A stretch of DNA of 64,000 bases from Pocillopora verrucosa (taxonomy: Eukaryota; Cnidaria; Anthozoa; Scleractinia; Pocilloporidae): the NCBI RefSeq assembly GCF_036669915.1, contig NC_089316.1, positions 6,302,271 through 6,366,270 of the forward strand, given 5' to 3'. The position numbers and the translations under genes are program-made. The notes under the pieces are model-generated. The model had not been told where the DNA came from. It did not search any database and saw only the letters and a program-made list of their open reading frames with translations. Of this stretch, positions 59,065 to 64,000 are shown one piece after another (positions within the stretch are counted from its first letter, which is position 1; the number at the start of each line of letters is the position of its first letter).

Positions 59065-62000
59065 ATGTCTTCTGAAAAGTCGAGTAAAGCAGAGTCTAAT
59101 ATTTACGGTGGGCGACGACTGCTGTTCGCTGTGATTGTTTTGCTAGCCGGATTGGCAGTAATTCTTACTGCTTGTGTGATCGTGATGGACGAAGAAATAA
59201 AAACCTTGAGAGAAATGTTGCAGAGTACCAGAAATGGAAAGGTAAAGTTAGTTGCGTTTTTAGAGATAGTTTTAAGGAGTGGAGAATTTACTTGTTAGCA
59301 GTCTCATTTTTATTAACATTTCACTCATAACAATTCGCTACAGAGTCAGGTCAGGTCTTGTAAATACCCGCAAAAAGTCAAGTTGAATTTACTTTTTGGG
59401 AGATATATGTTTACCAGGCAAGTTGTGCTGGCGGGATACCCCACTCAGCGTTTCGACGTGCATTTCGAGATTTCGTTCACAACGCAACAGAACAAATTGC
59501 TTTTGCCGCGTACTGAGAAAGAAAGTGGTTGGTTTATTATGTAACTCGTCGCCTATAGCTAGATGCCTCACCGACAAGAAAGCTTTCGAAATGGCTATTA
59601 GCCTTCCAACAAACAAGTATGAATACCACTAAATAAAACCATCAAAAAGAATGTGCGCTTTCAGACTATGTATTTTGCGGTCTTGAACGTATTGCAATCC
59701 GATCTCTCTGATGTTCTGCTACTAACTGTCTGTAAAGGAGATCAAGGTTTGTCCGTCTGTTCAGCCGGGTTTGTAGTTTGAATGCTGGCATCACTTGAAT
59801 AAACATATGCTACTACTGTCATGCAGAAGTAGGTCAAAGAAAACCCTAATCTTGTATCGTGGTTAAGTGTTGTTGAGCCGAGCGTATATTTGGCAAATAT
59901 ATAAAAACTTTCCCGTTTTGGTATCGCGTGTGAATGGCCTCGGTGGAACCCATTCCGTAGCATGCTTGTCTAGATGCGAATCTAATCATGGGTATGACAT
60001 TATGAACCAATACTGATTGGAATATAACAGAAAAAACAGCAGGAAGTCTAAAGTAATTGTATCAGTTTTACCGCTCGTTCCTTATCTGCTTTGATCGATA
60101 CAAATTTTTTTTCCAGTATTCGGTGAGAATTCAGCCAGTTAATCATTAATTAAAAATGCCTTATCGTGTTTATTTTTCGCGCACCATAAGGGTTTGTTTT
60201 AAGGTATGCCACTGAGATGCCTTGCGGTCCAAAAAAATCCCAAAGGCACTTTTTCGCCGTTCTTCATAAGTATTTCATTAGCAACAACTGAAAATTTCAA
60301 CAAAGTATGGTACTGTTTTTGCAGAAATGATAATTCACTTTTCAAAATAGCGAAAGGGGGAAACGCTTTAAAAACTGTACAGGTATTTCCGCCCTAAATT
60401 TGGTTTTTGAGTCGATTCGGTCTATTAATGGGATCGGATGATGCCCATTATGGTGTTACATCCGTTATGGTTTTTAAGGAGGCCTCGACGGCGCATATAA
60501 ACGCACTGACTTTTTGATGGCTATTGCGAATTCTTGACCCCGACATCATTGCAAAAATAAATGTGTACAATAAAGCCACTGAGTCAGAGATATTTGTCCG
60601 CGAAACATCGTCCATTATCATGTATCTGTACAAGGAAGTAAACAACCCTATCCGCTTTCTCCCACTTTTGAAGGGAGAGGCGCCTTGCGTTACAAGACAA
60701 AATAAATGCTTCCCAAGAGATTAGAAAGCCATTTAAAGAGAAACACGCACTTCCTTTTCATAAGAATATTAACTTTCTCATTTTAAATTCGTTAAGCTGT
60801 CTGCTGTGCGGATCAATTCGAGTCAGCGCAAGGAACATGCATGATAGTTTAAAAACTGAGTAAGACTTGACTGGCCTGCGAAAGCTCATTCTATCCTTTA
60901 AAAAATGTCTTCTGCAAGACAGACGGGACCTCAAAATCTTCTCTTGGAAGAGTATATACTAAACGACACTTATTTCCTATGTTGCAGATGAAGATGGTGA
61001 CAAAAAGACAGTTTCCACTCCTGCGACTGAGCACAGATCCTCCCTCGAGGAATTGTCTAAAAGGAAACGTGTTCGGCTTTCAAGATCTAAGCAAAGTATG
61101 AAATTCATGATTGAGAGAAAAAAATTATTATTATTATCATTAATATATATTACGTTGGTTTAAGGGGAAAACTTAAGAGTTAGAATTTTCTGTCGATGAA
61201 CGTGATGCGTTGAGCGGATTTAATTTGTTAGCACTTTTCTTATATGTAATCTCTCTCTAGTGTTAAGTGTTTTAGTATTTTAAGAATTTCCTCCCCAACT
61301 CGCGCCATTGTTGGTCTTAACAAAGGAACGTCTCAGGCGACTTTTAATCTGTCCCCATTCGTGAGACAAAAGCTCGGAGATGTAAAAGGAGGAAAATTGT
61401 TCCTCGACCCCGTGCATCTCTCCAGCACTTCCAGGGATCGATTCTGATGAAATATCGATGTCGCGTAAGGTTCAAAGATCACACCTTTAGAAAAGGAAGG
61501 CTCGTTTTCATACTCCTTAACAAAGATTTTCAACAAGCATGCTAAATTTTCTCGGGGCCAGTGTGCACGAGTCACCTATTGGTGAAAGGTGTTGTTATGG
61601 GGAGCTTGACCAGGTGACACGAAGGCTTCTAATACCTGTACTTTAATTGCGCCACAGGTCGTTGTGAATCTTTAAGGATTCCAATGTGTCGGAATATGCC
61701 TTACAGCTCAGCACAGTTTCCAAACTTCCTTAATCACCAAACCCAAGATGATGCAATTGCGCTGGCAAACGTGCTTGGTCCTCTGGTTAAAAGCGGGTGC
61801 TCCTCATCCATAGAACATTTTCTGTGTTCAGTTCTGGCACCTCCCTGTGGTGGGGCCCAGCAGCCCATACCTCCCTGTAAAGGACTTTGTAAGCGGGCGA
61901 CTAAAAGTTGTAGGGACCTTCTTAATAAGTTTCAGATAACTTTAGATCCCTCCATGAGATGCAAAAACTTGCCCAAAGAGGGCACATCAAAGTGCTTCAA

Positions 62001-62962
62001 CGGATCATGGCCGAAGAGCACAAACACACCAACACCAGGTATGAAACATGTCAATTAACTTCTCCTGCATGTGTTTAGATATCATTGCCTATTTGTGGTA
62101 AAAATGGCGAGGGTTTTTGTCCTCTGAAAAATGTTTCTTGAGTAAACGGTGTTCTTTACTCCTAAAAAATTCGCCGCTGCCTTTTGACAGCAATGGTAAG
62201 GTTTCCTTTAAGTTTTAATGATTATAGCGTGATCTTAAGACGATTCTAACCCCTTCGCGATATCCAGGATTGATCAACATGTAATTTCTCCCTTTAACTG
62301 GGATTCCTTAAGCAGTGAATATGCATGCGATAAGAAAAAATAGATTACACATTGAGATACACTTTAATTTGAGTGGAGCGTGACGACCTCATATGCGTCT
62401 ATCAAAGCAAACAGGCATTGAATTAGTAGTTTACCATCAACAGTCTTTGGTTTTAGTTTGGTAACTTCGGGTGGCGGTCTTATTACAGACATAGCATTAC
62501 CTTTGCCAATCTTCAACTTTCTTTCGATAGCATCGGCTCACTCAGCAACGAAATGCCGACCAGTAACCCATCAGTGCAACCGTTTCTTGCCTCCAAACTG
62601 GCAAGCACAGTTCCCAAACTACTTCGGTCACAAGGATGCTAGAGAAGCTTCCGTTAGCTTCCAGAAGTTTGAGGGAATTCTTCGAAATGCTGATAAAGAT
62701 TGTTCCGCGACTCTGTCCACCTTCCTTTGCGGACTCCACGTACCACCTTGCAGAAAGACCAAACGCCCTTTACTGCCCTGCAGAGAGTTTTGCCTGAAGG
62801 CACGATCACAATGTAAGCGAGAAATGCGCTTGTCAAAAAGAGGTGGCCTTCAATGGCCCTCAATCCTGAAGTGTAGGAATTTCCCTGGCAAAGATGAAGA
62901 ACCGTGCTACAATGGACAGATAATACCAGAACCGACTACGAAGCCGCAGCCCACAGTTCCAG
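59065..62962 (+). CDS. Type II membrane protein with at least two Frizzled CRDs (gene B, 3' end not found)
   Basis: Exons are 59065 to about 59241, 60988-61095, 61658-62038 and 62546-62962. The start is the ATG before SSEKSSK; the in-frame codon at 59047 is GTG. Residues 24-47 (LLFAVIVLLAGLAVILTACVIV) are the anchor, followed by MDEEI, matching gene A in layout. The linker exon ends RKRVRLSRSKQ, like GRHKRLSRALKQ in gene A. CRD1 (RCESLRIPMC onward) and CRD2 (KCRPVTHQC onward) each keep ten cysteines. All confirmed junctions are phase 1, but the best donor of exon 1 (59242) is phase 0; a phase-1 GT at 59225 or a small unseen exon could resolve this. The last exon ends in a good donor, AG/GTAATG, so the gene probably continues past the window. 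Confidence 0.78.
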
Positions 62963-63054
62963 GTAATGAGTATACTTCCAACCCAGACTTAATCTTCAAC
63001 TCCCAAGATCTGATTTTCAATTCTCCCCTCTAGCTGCGACACATTTTCTTGTAA

Positions 63055-63201
63055 ATAATTTACGAGAATTTGGTGGTAGATCAAGATAACAACTTCTACC
63101 TGATAAGTTTGAATATTCTCATGACCTATTTGCTGGATAATGTTTAGATATTACAGGAAGAACTTACATGTTCATCACTTGTGGGAGTTACAGGGTTAAC
63201 C
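63055..63201 (-). repeat. Dispersed MITE family copy, reversed, second subfamily
   Basis: Its reverse complement starts TTAACCCTGTAACTCCCACA and tracks the copy at 18974-19190 block by block, including GAATATTCAAACTTATCAGG and CTTGATCTACCACCAAATTC. Confidence 0.65.
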
Positions 63202-63841
63202 GGCAGTCGATGGTTTAAAGCGATCCCTTTACCCTGACAGTTTTATCAAACTACACAATGAACAGTAGTTTTAGCCCAACGACAGTTATACACCCCAAAA
63301 TCGCTCAAAATGTTCTCTGCAAAACATTTTCCGAACAAAAATTAGCGTATGGTAGTGTTTTTTTTAAAATTATCTGAATTTCCATGTTTTAGTAACTTGT
63401 CGGGGTGAAACACCTGGCCTGAGAAAATTCTCTGTGTGAAACAAGGTCCATTCCCTAATGGAAAAATGTTTATGTTAATTTCTCCCATGTTTTTCTCCCA
63501 GATCTGGGCCTGAAACTACACAGAAGCATTCTCAATAAATCTAATACTATAAGACTTGCTGGAACTTCATGCATACCTGGTGTCCCTTTGTGACGTTTTT
63601 GTATTTGTACTTTGCTTGCGTTAGTTTTGACATTCGAGTCAACCCCAGCTTATAAGTGAACGTTACTACTCACTAATATGACATCAGCAATCTCATAAAT
63701 GAGCAAATCGTTTGCAAAATGAACAGACATCGATCATGTTTGCTGGGTTGTTAAAAGCATTGCACTTCAATGGCCAAAAAAATATGAACATGTGGTGGAT
63801 GAAGTAAATTAATTTAAGTGTTATGGATACGCGTATGAGAC

Positions 63842-64000
63842 GCAGTGACCCGATGCTTAATACGCTGGGGAGTCCGTGTTCGCCGCCCCGGCCGGGTCGT
63901 TGTTTTGTGTTTTTAGGCAGGGTGGGAGTAGTAAGGCCCTTAATCGAATTATGCCAAGGAAAACGGAATAAGCTCCGGCTGTATGGGCCACTTGGCTCGC
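63842..64000 (+). repeat. tRNA-derived SINE, cut by window end
   Basis: It reads GCAGTGACCCGATGCTTAAT, then CGCTGGGGAGTCC, CCGGCCGGGTCGTTGTTTTG and AAGCTCCGGCTGTATGGGCC. These correspond to the head, B-box neighbourhood and tail of the SINE family whose reversed copy is at 18032-18214. Confidence 0.6.

Larger units (their letters stand above)
62963..64000. other. 3' region of CRD gene B, no further exon seen
   Basis: I find no third CRD exon before the window end. The stretch holds a MITE copy at 63055-63201 and a SINE from about 63842 to the end, so the rest of gene B, if present, lies outside. Confidence 0.45.

Overview
This window is animal nuclear DNA, most likely from a stony coral (Scleractinia). 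The evidence is a set of intron-containing metazoan genes with GT-AG introns, AT-rich spacers full of short inverted-repeat elements, and tRNA-derived SINEs of a kind I recognise from coral genomes. The species cannot be named from sequence alone. I see no bacterial operon, no CRISPR array and no rRNA gene.

Layout. (1) 1-9000: repeat-rich flank holding one two-exon gene of the failed-axon-connections (FAXC, GST/metaxin-like) family at 3374-4415. (2) 9027-9857: a single-exon coiled-coil gene resembling tropomyosin. (3) 11951-20748, minus strand: a 14-exon TRMT11 gene, the catalytic subunit of the tRNA m2G10 methyltransferase; its exon chain reads in phase throughout to give 441 residues. (4) 21983-36060: four more FAXC-like genes (two minus, two plus) and one broken copy. 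The last two genes are near-identical tandem duplicates of a roughly 3 kb block. (5) 36061-40318: spacer with a 537-bp Harbinger-like MITE flanked by TTA. (6) 40319-41686: an intronless cytochrome b5-fused front-end fatty acid desaturase. (7) 41687-47938: spacer with a 3 x 233-bp array and a 2 x 550-bp array. (8) 47939-51072: a three-exon BTB-BACK-Kelch gene. (9) 52677-64000: two tandem genes for predicted type II membrane proteins carrying Frizzled-type cysteine-rich domains (CRDs). The first is complete, with four CRDs; the second has at least two and may run off the window.

How the genes relate. Two local gene families dominate. The five FAXC-like genes share one phase-2 intron at the same codon and fall into a soluble pair (genes 1 and 2, in opposite orientation on either side of TRMT11) and a membrane-anchored trio (genes 3-5). 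The two CRD genes share an N-terminal anchor exon, a charged linker exon and then CRD exons, with phase-1 introns at every confirmed junction. TRMT11, the desaturase and the Kelch gene look like ordinary single-copy genes.

The strongest candidate for something not well described is the pair of type II proteins built almost entirely of tandem CRDs, possibly membrane-tethered Wnt binders or decoys (inference).
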